Source: an uncultured Erysipelotrichaceae bacterium (lineage in GTDB: Bacteria > Bacillota_I > Bacilli_A > RF39 > UBA660). From it: DNA of 47,047 bases. The stretch covers positions 1-47,047 of the forward strand of contig CADCIZ010000004.1 in assembly GCA_902801685.1 (NCBI GenBank), written 5' to 3'. Below, piece after piece: positions 7,494 through 16,533 of this stretch. The translations under genes were made by a program, and so were the position numbers. The notes under the pieces were generated by a model. The model searched no databases, was not told where the DNA came from, and saw only the letters and a program-made list of their open reading frames with translations. How positions within the stretch are numbered: position 1 is the stretch's first letter; each line of letters begins with the position of its first letter.

Positions 7494-8192
7494 TTACTTA
7501 TGGTAACCACTTTTAACTAATCTTTTAAAATCATAGTCAGCAAGATTCTCGCCTAATTCATCTAGTGAATAATTATTAAACACTTCTTCATATCCACCTC
7601 GTGAATATGTATATGATATATCTTCATAGTATCCTTCATTCTTAATATCGCTATTTAAATCATAGAATACTGCTTCATCTTTATTTTTCTTGCTATTTTC
7701 TATTTCTTTTTTCATACAATAAATACTAGGTAATTCTTTATGTTTCTTTTGATAATTTTCATACCCTTTTAAAATAATTATGATAGTTGTATAGTAATTC
7801 TTTCTAGATTTTAAATAAGTATTAATATGTTTTAAATAGTCTTTATTCTTATAATACATAATAGCTTTATAATCGTATTCAGATACTAATAATATACTAT
7901 TCTCTACTAAGTATTTCAATAAATTTTGACTTTTAACTAATTCTTTTACAATCTTTACATCATTTCTATATAAAACTCTAACTCTAGTATTATTACTATC
8001 ATCCATAATAACAATATCACCATTTAAGTGATAACGTTCAAAAAACTTATTTACTACTTTTTTATTCTTATCTCTTAATTCTTTCGAATCATTAAACTTA
8101 GTTGTATAACTAGATAATTCTTCATAATTACCTGTTTTAATTATAATACTTTTCTCACAATACTTTCCACTAGCTATAACCAAATGTAACAT
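7494..8192 (-). CDS. Hypothetical protein, 232 aa
   Basis: No family is recognised. The protein is soluble, rich in lysine, tyrosine and asparagine, with alternating strand/helix character. It lacks membrane segments, cysteine clusters and obvious catalytic motifs. The ATG at 8192 has GGTGAT just upstream. A strong TTGACA-17-TATAAT promoter begins at the stop of the upstream DD-carboxypeptidase gene, so this gene is transcribed on its own. Coding appears real because the long frame, ribosome site and promoter agree. Confidence 0.75.
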   Translation of the reverse strand: MLHLVIASGKYCEKSIIIKTGNYEELSSYTTKFNDSKELRDKNKKVVNKFFERYHLNGDIVIMDDSNNTRVRVLYRNDVKIVKELVKSQNLLKYLVENSILLVSEYDYKAIMYYKNKDYLKHINTYLKSRKNYYTTIIIILKGYENYQKKHKELPSIYCMKKEIENSKKNKDEAVFYDLNSDIKNEGYYEDISYTYSRGGYEEVFNNYSLDELGENLADYDFKRLVKSGYHK

Positions 8193-8212
8193 AATATCAC
8201 CAACTAGGCCCT

Positions 8213-8241
8213 ATTATATAACAATATTTTAGGTGTGTCAA
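8213..8241 (-). promoter_or_regulatory. Promoter of the 232-aa gene
   Basis: The -35 TTGACA (8236-8241) and -10 TATAAT (8213-8218) are consensus with a 17-nt spacer. The promoter lies in the 51-nt gap after the carboxypeptidase stop. Confidence 0.8.
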
Positions 8242-8243
8242 AA

Positions 8244-9437
8244 TCATCTTTTTCTTTTAAAAGGTCTTTTAATTTTTCTTTTACTTTTCTTTAATTTAAT
8301 CTTTATTCTAATAATCAATATGATAATTACTAAAGGTATTAATAATAGATAATAATTATAGTATTTTATATCTTTATCTAAATATACTTTATAGGTATCT
8401 AATATATCTCCTTGGTACATTATTTTTACTTTACCTAAGTAATCACCTTTTTTTATTTTTCTATTTAATGTATCAATACCACTATATTTATATTCTATCT
8501 TGCTTAAATCAACATCATTACTTAGATACTTTTTTATTTCTTTATTTGATACAATATCATATTTTTTTATCTTACTATGCTTTACTTTAATAGTCTTAAT
8601 TACTTGTTTATCTTTTAGAATAGTTTTATAAGAATAATTAGTATCAAAATAGTTATATAAAGTTAATGTATCTTTTATATGATTAGGAAATTTATCAGCA
8701 TTTAGTGTAACAACTAAATAATTAATGTCACTATATGTGGCAGTTGATGCAAGACAGTATCCTGCTTCATTTGTAAAACCTGTTTTAGAACCCGTTAACT
8801 TACTGATATCAAGATTACTCTTACGAGCAGTATCATCTGTTGTCTTAGTAAGTTTTATGTTATTAGTTGTAGTATAAGTTGTAGTATTATATAGTTCTTT
8901 AAAAGTTTCATTCTTAATAGCTTCTTTTAATATAACAGCCATATCAGAAGCAGTAGAATAATTATCATCATCCATACCAATAGCATTTGAAAAACTAGTA
9001 TTCTTAAGATTCAGTTTACTAACTTTATCATTCATAAGTTTAACAAATTCTTCTTTTGAACCGGAAATAGCTCGCGCAAGAATATTAGCTGCATCTGCCG
9101 CACTAGGAAGCATTAATGCATAAAGTAAATCTTTATAAGATACTTTATCACCAGTTCTAAATCCGGCAACGGCATAACCTTTTAATCCTACTAAATCTTG
9201 ATATTCTACAGTTACAGTATCATCTAAATTACTAATATTTTCTAAAGATACTAAACATGTCATAATCTTCGTTAAACTAGCTACTTTAGTTTGTTCATTA
9301 CTATTTTTTTCATAAATCACTTTATCATCATTTAAATTATAAACAACTGCTTCTTTCGAACTAATATCAATTTCAAGAGCACTTATATTAGATAAAAATA
9401 ATAATAAAGATATAATAATTATAAAAATCTTTTTCAT
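8244..9437 (-). CDS. Serine-type D-Ala-D-Ala carboxypeptidase (PBP5/DacA family)
   Basis: This is a low-molecular-weight penicillin-binding protein that trims the terminal D-Ala of peptidoglycan stem peptides outside the membrane. The start is the ATG at 9437, directly after GGTGATT; the longer frame would begin at a GTG inside that site. A signal peptide covers residues 1-20. The active-site SLTK is at 54-57, the SxN-equivalent is SAA (near 111) and KTG lies in SKTGFT (near 216). A C-terminal hydrophobic helix (about 358-376) and a very basic tail anchor it in the membrane. SAA in place of SxN is atypical, but I believe variants occur in clostridial homologues. DacA is the general type; the sporulation paralogue DacF cannot be excluded. 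Confidence 0.93.
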   Translation of the reverse strand: MKKIFIIIISLLLFLSNISALEIDISSKEAVVYNLNDDKVIYEKNSNEQTKVASLTKIMTCLVSLENISNLDDTVTVEYQDLVGLKGYAVAGFRTGDKVSYKDLLYALMLPSAADAANILARAISGSKEEFVKLMNDKVSKLNLKNTSFSNAIGMDDDNYSTASDMAVILKEAIKNETFKELYNTTTYTTTNNIKLTKTTDDTARKSNLDISKLTGSKTGFTNEAGYCLASTATYSDINYLVVTLNADKFPNHIKDTLTLYNYFDTNYSYKTILKDKQVIKTIKVKHSKIKKYDIVSNKEIKKYLSNDVDLSKIEYKYSGIDTLNRKIKKGDYLGKVKIMYQGDILDTYKVYLDKDIKYYNYYLLLIPLVIIILIIRIKIKLKKSKRKIKRPFKRKR

Positions 9438-9475
9438 AATCACCTACAATCCTAATTAATTATATCATCAAAAAA

Positions 9476-9501
9476 GAAAAAAGTATATTATTTTATATAC
9501 T
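9476..9501 (-). terminator. cotE terminator
   Basis: On the minus strand AGTATAT-AAAATA-ATATACT is followed by TTTTTTC. The stem overlaps the stop codon at 9488. Confidence 0.75.
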
Positions 9502-10021
9502 CTTCATTAACACTAGTTTCAATATCATCCATTACTTTATCAGATGCTTCATCAACAACTTCATCCCATGGATCTTCATCCTCCTCAACAGCTATTTTAA
9601 CTTTAGTTTCGCCTACTATTTCAACACCTAATTCCTTTTCTATATCAAAATTAATATTATTATCTGTTATCGAAACAGAAGAACAACTAGGTTGTTTTAA
9701 AGGTTTAACTATAATATCTGTATCAGAGTTTATCTCAGCGTTATCTCTTATTCTAACATTAAATGTATCTGTATAATCTATTTTTTTAGTTGCGACCATT
9801 GTCTTAGAATCTTCATCGTATGAATACCAAATATTTACATCAAAAGATCCATTAACTCCTATTTTATCACCAGTTTTATAACCATTAAACTTATGATTTA
9901 TTACCCAACAGCCTAGGATTGTTGTAGGTTTATTTGTTGCCTCAAGACTATAGCTATCTTTAAAATACTTTTTTCCTTTACCAATAACAGCTTTTGTAAC
10001 TATTTCCTTATACAATGACAC
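9488..10021 (-). CDS. cotE: Outer spore coat morphogenetic protein CotE
   Basis: CotE is the organiser of the outer spore coat in Bacillus. The 177 aa track the known protein closely: EIVTKAVIGKGKK near the start, ILGCWVINHKF, DVNIWYSY, then QPSC, VEIVGETKV and an acidic C-terminal tail. I place the start at the GTG at 10021, three codons inside the longest frame. This gives MSLYKEIVTK, which lines up with MSEYREIITK of B. subtilis, and GGAG sits 8 nt upstream. No vegetative promoter is visible, but a sigma-K-like sequence lies just upstream. Its presence suggests the organism or its recent ancestors form spores. It is a single-gene unit with its own terminator. Confidence 0.92.
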   Translation of the reverse strand: MSLYKEIVTKAVIGKGKKYFKDSYSLEATNKPTTILGCWVINHKFNGYKTGDKIGVNGSFDVNIWYSYDEDSKTMVATKKIDYTDTFNVRIRDNAEINSDTDIIVKPLKQPSCSSVSITDNNINFDIEKELGVEIVGETKVKIAVEEDEDPWDEVVDEASDKVMDDIETSVNEEYIK

Positions 10022-10039
10022 TCTTATCACTCCTCATTT

Positions 10040-10069
10040 TAATATATGACAATCGCACATATTTTGTAC
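10040..10069 (-). promoter_or_regulatory. Sigma-K-like promoter of cotE
   Basis: On the minus strand GTACA (10065-10069) is followed after 16 nt by CATATATTA (10040-10048). This matches the mother-cell sigma-K pattern (AC, about 16 nt, CATAnnnTA). In B. subtilis cotE is read by sigma-E and sigma-K. The match is short and by eye. Confidence 0.45.
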
Positions 10070-10096
10070 CAAAAAAAAGACTATTTTACAATAGTC
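10070..10096 (-). terminator. leuS terminator
   Basis: On the minus strand GACTATT-GTAA-AATAGTC is followed by eight T residues. It starts 2 nt after the leuS stop. Confidence 0.88.
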
Positions 10097-10097
10097 A

Positions 10098-12512
10098 CTA
10101 TTTCACTACAATATTAACCAACTTCTTAGGTACAACAATCATCTTAACAATTTCTTTACCCTCAGTAAATACTTTTACATTCTCAATTTCTAATGACAAC
10201 TTTTTCATTTCTTCTTCAGTTGTATTTGTATCTACTTCAATCTTACCTCTAACTTTACCATTAACTTGAACAACCATAGTATATGTTTTATCTTCAAGTT
10301 TATTAGTATCATATTCTACCCAAGTAGATTCTGTAAACTTATTACCAAGATTATATATTTCATTTAATTCTTCAGTAATGTGAGGCGCGATTGGATTAAG
10401 TAAATGTAGTAACACACGATAATCTTTTTTACTAACTGTATCTAATTTTTCAAGTTCATTTAGTAAAATCATTAATGCAGATACGGCTGTATTATATTTG
10501 ATACTACTTAAATCCTCAGTTACTTTCTTTATAGTTTGATTAATAAGTATTTCAGTTTGTTTAGAATATTCAGTTGAATCATTTAATCTCTCTCCTAGTC
10601 TAAATACTCTATCTAAGAATTTCTTACAACCTTTAAGGCCTTGGATACTCCAAGCAGCATCTTTCTCATAATCGCCAATAAACATTTCATAAGTACGAAG
10701 TGCATCCGCACCGAACTCTTTTACGATATCATCAGGATTAACTACATTACCTTTCGATTTACTCATCTTCTCATTATTGGAACCAAGTATCATGCCATGA
10801 CTTACACGAGTCCATATCATTTCCTTATTAGGAACTAGTCCGATGTTATATAAGAATTGTACCCAGAATCTAGCGTATAGTAAGTGACGGGCTGTGTGCT
10901 CCATACCACCATTATACCAATCTACTTTATTCCAGTATTTCATAGATTCCATTGATGCAAAGCACATATCATTATGTGGATCCATGAATCTTAAGAAATA
11001 CCAACTAGAACCAGCCCAGTTAGGCATAGTATCTGTTTCCCTTTTGGCCTCTTTACCACATTTTGGGCACTTACAATTTACCCAATCTGTAATTTTAGCA
11101 AGTGGACTTTCTCCATTATCAGTAGGTTCGTATTCTGCAACATCAGGCAACAGCAATGGTAAATCTTCTTCATTCATAGGTACCCAACCACAAGTATCAC
11201 AATAAATCATTGGAATAGGTTCACCCCAGAATCTTTGACGCGAGAATATCCAATCTCTCATCTTGTAGTTATTTACTTTTCTTGCTATTCCTTTATTAAC
11301 CAAGTATTCAGTAATTTTCTCTTTTGCATCAGGAATACTAAGTCCACTAAATTCTTCCGAGTTAATTAGTCTAGCATCAGGATTATTTAGATATTCTCCT
11401 TTTTCATAAGCATGCTCACTAATATCTCCTCCAGTAATTACTTCGATAATTTCTAGATTATGTTCTTTTGCATACTCAAAATCCCTCTGATCATGAGATG
11501 GCACTGCCATAACAGCTCCAGTACCGTAATCTCCAAGTACAAAATCTCCTAAGAATATTTTAACCTCTTTACCATTAACTGGATTAATAGCTTTAATACC
11601 TTTAACCTCAACGCCACTTTTACCTTTATTAAGTTCAGTACGGTCCATATTAGATTTCTTCTTAGTCTCTTCGATATAAGTTAATACTTCATCTTTGTTC
11701 TCAACTCTAGGCATTAACTCTTTTATAAGTTTACCATCTGGCGCAATTACAAAGAAAGTAATTCCATAAATTGTTTCAATGCAAGTTGTGAAGATTGAAA
11801 ATTTACCTCCACCTACTATATCGATATCAACTTCAACTCCAGTTGATTTACCAATCCAGTTAATTTGACCAAGTTTTACTTTATCAGCAAAATTAGTATC
11901 ATCAAGTCCTTTAAGTAAATCTTCAGCATAATCACTCATCTTAAGCATCCATTGTGATTTTTCTTTTTGAATTACTTCTGTACCACATCTTTCACATACA
12001 CCACCAGCCGCATCTTCATTAGATAAAACTGTCTTACAATTTGGACACCAGTTTACAGCAACAGTATCTTTATAAGCCATTCCATGTTTATAGAATTGTA
12101 AAAATTGCCACTGTGTCCATTTGTAATACTCGGGATCAGTTGTGGAAAATTCACGAGACCAATCAAATGAGAACCCTAATGACTTCATCTGTCCTTTAAA
12201 TGTCTTAATATTTTCTCTTACCGCATCTTTAGGATGAATATGGTTCTTTATTGCATATTGTTCAGCAGGAGCACCAAATGCATCCCATCCCATTGGATAT
12301 AGTACATTATATCCTTGCATACGTTTCATTCTTGCAATCGCATCTTGAGCAGTATAACTTCTAACATGTCCTACATGTAATCCTGCTCCTGATGGATATG
12401 GAAACTCTACTAATACATAATAAGGTTTAGCCCCACTATTATTTACTTTAAATGTATTGTTGCAATCCCAATACTTCTGCCATTTTTCTTCAATTTCCTT
12501 AAAATCATACAT
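10098..12512 (-). CDS. leuS: Leucyl-tRNA synthetase
   Basis: This 804-aa class I enzyme charges tRNA-Leu. The HIGH motif is in YPSGAGLHVGH (about residues 37-47). A zinc-type knot with two CxxC pairs (CPNC and CERC) lies near 155-180. The CP1 editing domain follows, and the KMSKS loop is NEKMSKSKGN (near 570). A second cysteine pair set (CDTCG, CKCPKC) is near 430-480. The ATG at 12512 has AAGGAAGG about 7 nt upstream, at the end of the previous gene. leuS is the second gene of a transcript that begins with a T-box leader, so uncharged tRNA-Leu should switch it on. Confidence 0.97.
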   Translation of the reverse strand: MYDFKEIEEKWQKYWDCNNTFKVNNSGAKPYYVLVEFPYPSGAGLHVGHVRSYTAQDAIARMKRMQGYNVLYPMGWDAFGAPAEQYAIKNHIHPKDAVRENIKTFKGQMKSLGFSFDWSREFSTTDPEYYKWTQWQFLQFYKHGMAYKDTVAVNWCPNCKTVLSNEDAAGGVCERCGTEVIQKEKSQWMLKMSDYAEDLLKGLDDTNFADKVKLGQINWIGKSTGVEVDIDIVGGGKFSIFTTCIETIYGITFFVIAPDGKLIKELMPRVENKDEVLTYIEETKKKSNMDRTELNKGKSGVEVKGIKAINPVNGKEVKIFLGDFVLGDYGTGAVMAVPSHDQRDFEYAKEHNLEIIEVITGGDISEHAYEKGEYLNNPDARLINSEEFSGLSIPDAKEKITEYLVNKGIARKVNNYKMRDWIFSRQRFWGEPIPMIYCDTCGWVPMNEEDLPLLLPDVAEYEPTDNGESPLAKITDWVNCKCPKCGKEAKRETDTMPNWAGSSWYFLRFMDPHNDMCFASMESMKYWNKVDWYNGGMEHTARHLLYARFWVQFLYNIGLVPNKEMIWTRVSHGMILGSNNEKMSKSKGNVVNPDDIVKEFGADALRTYEMFIGDYEKDAAWSIQGLKGCKKFLDRVFRLGERLNDSTEYSKQTEILINQTIKKVTEDLSSIKYNTAVSALMILLNELEKLDTVSKKDYRVLLHLLNPIAPHITEELNEIYNLGNKFTESTWVEYDTNKLEDKTYTMVVQVNGKVRGKIEVDTNTTEEEMKKLSLEIENVKVFTEGKEIVKMIVVPKKLVNIVVK

Positions 12513-12513
12513 A

Positions 12514-12855
12514 TTATCTACCTTCCTTCTGATATAACTTACCTATTATATGATAACAAATAAGTATTAATGCCATCACAGTACCAAAACCTACTAGTAT
12601 TTCTATAATTATATTTTTAAATAAACTAACTATTGTAACTGATATAGCCATTATAAATGAATTAGTAATAGCTACTAATATAGCAATTCCTTTATAATCA
12701 GATTCTTTAATCTTAATCTTATAAACTTTCTTTAAATAACTAATCTCTTTACCTTTAATAAACTTATCTAAGTACTTTCTTCTTCTAATTACAAATAATA
12801 AGTATATAAAAAATACTACAACAAAAGTTACTAAAAATAATATTAAACTAAACAT
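12514..12855 (-). CDS. Small membrane protein between the T-box and leuS, 113 aa
   Basis: The family is not recognised. There is an N-terminal transmembrane helix (about residues 3-22), a basic cytoplasmic stretch RRRKYLDKF, and two more hydrophobic helices (about 55-78 and 83-105). The ATG at 12855 follows AAGGAGG at good distance, and the stop is 1 nt before leuS. The gene is therefore co-transcribed with leuS under the same leucine-responsive T-box. A leucine-linked membrane role is possible but purely inferred from position. Confidence 0.8.
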   Translation of the reverse strand: MFSLILFLVTFVVVFFIYLLFVIRRRKYLDKFIKGKEISYLKKVYKIKIKESDYKGIAILVAITNSFIMAISVTIVSLFKNIIIEILVGFGTVMALILICYHIIGKLYQKEGR

Positions 12856-12866
12856 ATTCCTCCTTA

Positions 12867-13068
12867 AAATAAAAAGATATTATAATTGAAAAGGCGAAAT
12901 ATCCGCGGTACCACTTTTCTTCCATAATATCTTATGCTCAAAGGTTTAACGCAACCTTACGTCCATTTAGGATACTCCAAAGCAAGTTCATAAATCTTAT
13001 TAAAAGTTTTCACCAACCACTTTTTCTCTAAATAATAAGTCATTTATTACTACTCTTCTTCATCGCTT
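12867..13068 (-). promoter_or_regulatory. T-box riboswitch (tRNA-Leu responsive) for ORF113-leuS
   Basis: The T-box core AGTGGTACCGCGG is at 12903-12915. The terminator pairs AAGATATTAT (12924-12933) with ATAATATCTT (12874-12883), followed by a T-rich tract. Stem I shows GATGAAGAAGAGTAG near its 5' end and AGAGAA with GGTTGGTG in its apical part. A CTT (Leu) triplet in GAACTTGC (12982-12989) is the likely specifier, which fits leuS downstream, though I could not model the specifier loop with certainty. Uncharged tRNA-Leu binding would favour the antiterminator. Confidence 0.93.
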
Positions 13069-13074
13069 TAACTA

Positions 13075-13103
13075 ATTATAGTATAAAACTTTGTTATTAG
13101 CAA
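13075..13103 (-). promoter_or_regulatory. Promoter of the T-box/leuS transcript
   Basis: The -35 TTGCTA (13098-13103) and -10 TATAAT (13075-13080) have a 17-nt spacer. They are correctly placed 7-10 nt before the start of the T-box structure. Confidence 0.75.
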
Positions 13104-13120
13104 GTAATTTTGTATTATTG

Positions 13121-13164
13121 AAAATACAAAATCACTAAAAATATATATTTTGTATTGTGATTTT
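13121..13164 (-). terminator. Probable polA terminator
   Basis: On the minus strand AAAATCAC (13157-13164) pairs with GTGATTTT (13128-13135). The loop holds the self-complementary AAAATATATATTTT, and the T-rich GTATTTTC follows. The polA stop overlaps the stem. An alternative hairpin, TTTTGTATT/AATACAAAA, lies just beyond. Confidence 0.45.
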
Positions 13165-15706
13165 ATTTAGCATCATACCAATCATTACCATAATTTATAT
13201 CTACATCAAGACTTACAGATAATTTATATACATTAATCATTTTATCTTTTAAAATACTTTTTACTATATCTAATTCATCTTTCTTACAATCTATTACAAG
13301 TTCATCATGTACTTGGACTAGTATTTTACTTTTTAAATTCTTATTATTAAACTCATTATATACATCAATCATAGCTTTTTTCATAATATCTGCAGCAGTA
13401 CCTTGTATTGGTGTATTTAAGCATATTCTTTCTGCAGCTGATCTAATTAAATAATTCTTATTATTTATCTCACTAATAGTTCTAATTCTACCAAATAGTG
13501 TTTTAACATATTCATTTTGTCTTGCTTCACTAATTACACTATCCATATACTCTTTAACACCTGGATAAGTCTTATGATAATCATCAATAAACTTCTTTGC
13601 ATCACTAACAGTTATATTTAAATTCTCTGATAATCCATAACTACTAATACCATATATTATACCAAAGTTAACACCTTTAGCCATTCTTCTCTCATCCTTA
13701 GTTACTTCATTAATATCTACACCAAATATATCACTTGCTGTCTTAGTATGTATATCAATTCCTTTATTAAATGCATCTATCAAAGATTCAATATGCGCCA
13801 TATGAGATAATACTCTAAGTTCTATTTGTGAATAATCACTACTTAGTATTACAGAATCTTTACTTGGTAAAAACGCTTTTCTAATTAATCTTCCTTCTTC
13901 ACTTCTAATAGGAATATTCTGTAAATTTGGTTCAATAGAAGAAAGTCTTCCTGTACGTGTTATAGTTTGCGTATATATTGTATGTATCTTACCGTCTTCA
14001 TAAATAGATGAAGTAAGTCCTTCAATATATGCTGAATATAACTTAGTAAGTCCTCTATACTCAATAATCTTCTCAATTATTTCATGTTTACCCTTTAATT
14101 TTTCAAGTACATCTTGACTTGTTGAATAACCAGTTTTAGTCTTTTTGCCATGCGGTAATCCTAACTTTTCAAATAATACATTGCCTAACTGACTAGGAGA
14201 TGAAATATTAAACTCAATACCTGCAATCTGTTGTATTTCTTTACTCAATTCATCAATACGTTTCTTTATTTTTTTACCTTGTTCTTCTAGAATCTCACTA
14301 GATACATTAAATCCCGTTATCTCCATATCTGCAAGCACAACACTTAAAGGCATTTCTATTTTGTTAAATAAATCAAGCATTCCTTTTTTATTTAGTTTAT
14401 CAATAAGCTTATCTTTAACTTCATATATCATTTTTGCTTTTAATACTGTACTCATCTTATTATCAGAGGAATTAGTATCATAACCTAACTCCATCGCAAC
14501 ATAACTAATATCATCCTTTAAATTATACTCAAGTAAATATGCCGCAAGCATAATATCTATTTGAGTATTATTAACATCATATCCTATCTTCTTAAGTGAT
14601 ACTATATTTTTCTTTAAATCATAAGTAAACTTAGTATTATTACTTAAGAAATTACTTATATACTTAATACTTTCTTTATCTACATAATAGGCAGTCTCTC
14701 CATCAAAAATACCGATACCAGTAATATTACCTTTATGATAATTAGAATTATCTACATCAATATAGTAAGAAGCAATCCCCTTAATAACTAAATCACTAGT
14801 AACCTCTTTATAATCAATATCATTATGATTATCTTTATCATTATTACTATTAACTATATCCTTTTTAATCATAGAATAAAACTCTAATTCACGATAAATA
14901 TCATTTAACTTATCAGTAGGTCCCTGATACTTTAAATCATCAATACTAAACTCAATAGGTACATTTTTGTAAATAGTTGCTAATTTATAACTATTATAAG
15001 CATCATCCTTATGTTCTTCTAATTTCTTCCTTACACCAGGAGTTAATTTATTAATAGCCTCATATACACCATCAATTGAATTATAATCTTGAATCAACTT
15101 TAAAGCAGTCTTCTCACCTATTCCCTTTACTCCTGGAATATTATCAGAAGAATCCCCCATCAAAGCCTTTAAATCTATAATTTTAATTGGTTCTATGCCC
15201 CAGTCTCTTCTAAAAGTCACAAGATTATATCTAATAGAATCTTTACTCTTTAACAGTTTCATACCTACATTATCACTAATTAACTGAAGTAAATCTTTAT
15301 CACTACTAATTATATTACCCTTATATCCTTCTCTATCGCATAGCTTAGATACAGTGCCAATGATATCATCAGCTTCATAATTATCAATCTCATAGTATTT
15401 AATACCCATCGCATTAAGTAACTCTTTTGCTTTTGGAAACTGTAATCCAAGTTCAGTAGGCATTTCCAACCTACGAGCTTTGTATTCTTTATAAAACTCA
15501 TGTCTAAAAGTCTTACCCTTATCAAAAGCAACAATAATATGTGAGGGAACCTCATCATCAATAATCTTATTCATCATATTAACAAAACCAAACAACGCAT
15601 TAGTAGGAAAACCCTTACTATTCTTCATAAAATTTCCATTATAAGCAGTTGCATAATAACTTCTAAAAAGAAGATTATTCCCATCTACCATTATTATTCT
15701 ATCCAT
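13163..15706 (-). CDS. polA: DNA polymerase I
   Basis: This is a family A polymerase for repair and RNA-primer removal, 847 aa. The N-terminal 5'-3' exonuclease (about 1-290) shows VDGNNLLFRS and the DGDSSDNIPG-type loop (GDSSDNIPGVKGIG). The middle 3'-5' exonuclease domain (about 300-460) is degenerate: the first acidic motif reads YIDVDNS rather than DxE, as in B. subtilis. The polymerase has motif A DYSQIELRVL, motif B RRMAKGVNFGIIYG and motif C QVHDELVID. The ATG at 15706 follows AAGGAGG. A TATAAT box about 45 nt upstream is a likely -10, although its -35 is weak. Confidence 0.97.
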   Translation of the reverse strand: MDRIIMVDGNNLLFRSYYATAYNGNFMKNSKGFPTNALFGFVNMMNKIIDDEVPSHIIVAFDKGKTFRHEFYKEYKARRLEMPTELGLQFPKAKELLNAMGIKYYEIDNYEADDIIGTVSKLCDREGYKGNIISSDKDLLQLISDNVGMKLLKSKDSIRYNLVTFRRDWGIEPIKIIDLKALMGDSSDNIPGVKGIGEKTALKLIQDYNSIDGVYEAINKLTPGVRKKLEEHKDDAYNSYKLATIYKNVPIEFSIDDLKYQGPTDKLNDIYRELEFYSMIKKDIVNSNNDKDNHNDIDYKEVTSDLVIKGIASYYIDVDNSNYHKGNITGIGIFDGETAYYVDKESIKYISNFLSNNTKFTYDLKKNIVSLKKIGYDVNNTQIDIMLAAYLLEYNLKDDISYVAMELGYDTNSSDNKMSTVLKAKMIYEVKDKLIDKLNKKGMLDLFNKIEMPLSVVLADMEITGFNVSSEILEEQGKKIKKRIDELSKEIQQIAGIEFNISSPSQLGNVLFEKLGLPHGKKTKTGYSTSQDVLEKLKGKHEIIEKIIEYRGLTKLYSAYIEGLTSSIYEDGKIHTIYTQTITRTGRLSSIEPNLQNIPIRSEEGRLIRKAFLPSKDSVILSSDYSQIELRVLSHMAHIESLIDAFNKGIDIHTKTASDIFGVDINEVTKDERRMAKGVNFGIIYGISSYGLSENLNITVSDAKKFIDDYHKTYPGVKEYMDSVISEARQNEYVKTLFGRIRTISEINNKNYLIRSAAERICLNTPIQGTAADIMKKAMIDVYNEFNNKNLKSKILVQVHDELVIDCKKDELDIVKSILKDKMINVYKLSVSLDVDINYGNDWYDAK

Positions 15707-15775
15707 AACATCCTCCTTAGTTACTATCTAACAGTCACTACCATTATACCATTTTACAGATAAAAAAATAAAGTA

Positions 15776-16516
15776 TTATTTCAACTTTATATTTCTTACA
15801 TAACTAGGATATAGTGTTTTAACTTTATCAATAAACTTTTTAGCATCTCCAAGTTTTGTTATTTCATATCCTACATATTCACTTAAATATTTTCTTAAAA
15901 TTTTAATAAAAATTATAACATCAGTATTTTTATCTTTATACATATTCCTTAATATTTTATAACCATTGACAAATTCATAAAAATAATTGTCAATAAGAAA
16001 ATTATATATTACATAATCAAATCTTTCTTTATTTATATCAAATATCAATGATGGGTCTATATCTCTAATCACATATTCATCTGTATCTATTACATTAAAC
16101 TTATTCTTATAAAGAGTATTATACATTACATCATATGTAACAACTCCACTTTCTGATATTGCTTCAATATCAGTTCTAGCCTTATTAATGTTAATAATTA
16201 ATTTATCTAAACTAACTTTAAGTGGATTAATATTAGTTAAATCTTTACTGTTAATATATGGTTCTATATAACCTACTATTTTATCTTTAACAGATATTAT
16301 ATCTTTTGGAAATATGTAAGTATTATTTTTAATATTACTAAATTGCATAATATCTTTAGAATTATAATTACATTCATAATCATCTAAAAACTCATGATAT
16401 ATTTTATACACTATACCGTTGTTTTTATCTAGATAACATACACCTTGTGAACCTTCACCAATATTTTTAAAACTTCTTAATTTAAGAAGCAATTCCCCTT
16501 TACTCTTAAAATTCAT
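15776..16516 (-). CDS. Protein-kinase-like protein, 246 aa
   Basis: The N-terminus looks like a kinase nucleotide-binding lobe: a glycine-rich loop IGEGSQGVCY (19-28), then VYKIY with a candidate ATP-binding lysine at K38. Near 140-148 VIDTDEY resembles the metal-binding DFG region, but no HRD catalytic motif is evident (TYDVMYNTLY stands near its place). Activity is therefore uncertain. There are no membrane segments. GGGGG lies about 5 nt before the ATG at 16516. The gene follows the unknown 199-aa gene by 17 nt, so the two form an operon and may act together. Confidence 0.65.
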   Translation of the reverse strand: MNFKSKGELLLKLRSFKNIGEGSQGVCYLDKNNGIVYKIYHEFLDDYECNYNSKDIMQFSNIKNNTYIFPKDIISVKDKIVGYIEPYINSKDLTNINPLKVSLDKLIININKARTDIEAISESGVVTYDVMYNTLYKNKFNVIDTDEYVIRDIDPSLIFDINKERFDYVIYNFLIDNYFYEFVNGYKILRNMYKDKNTDVIIFIKILRKYLSEYVGYEITKLGDAKKFIDKVKTLYPSYVRNIKLK

Positions 16517-16533
16517 AAAACCCCCACTGTTTA

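Noticed and set aside
15310-15561. 83-aa minus-strand frame within polA
   Set aside because: It is an out-of-frame shadow of the 5'-3' exonuclease domain.
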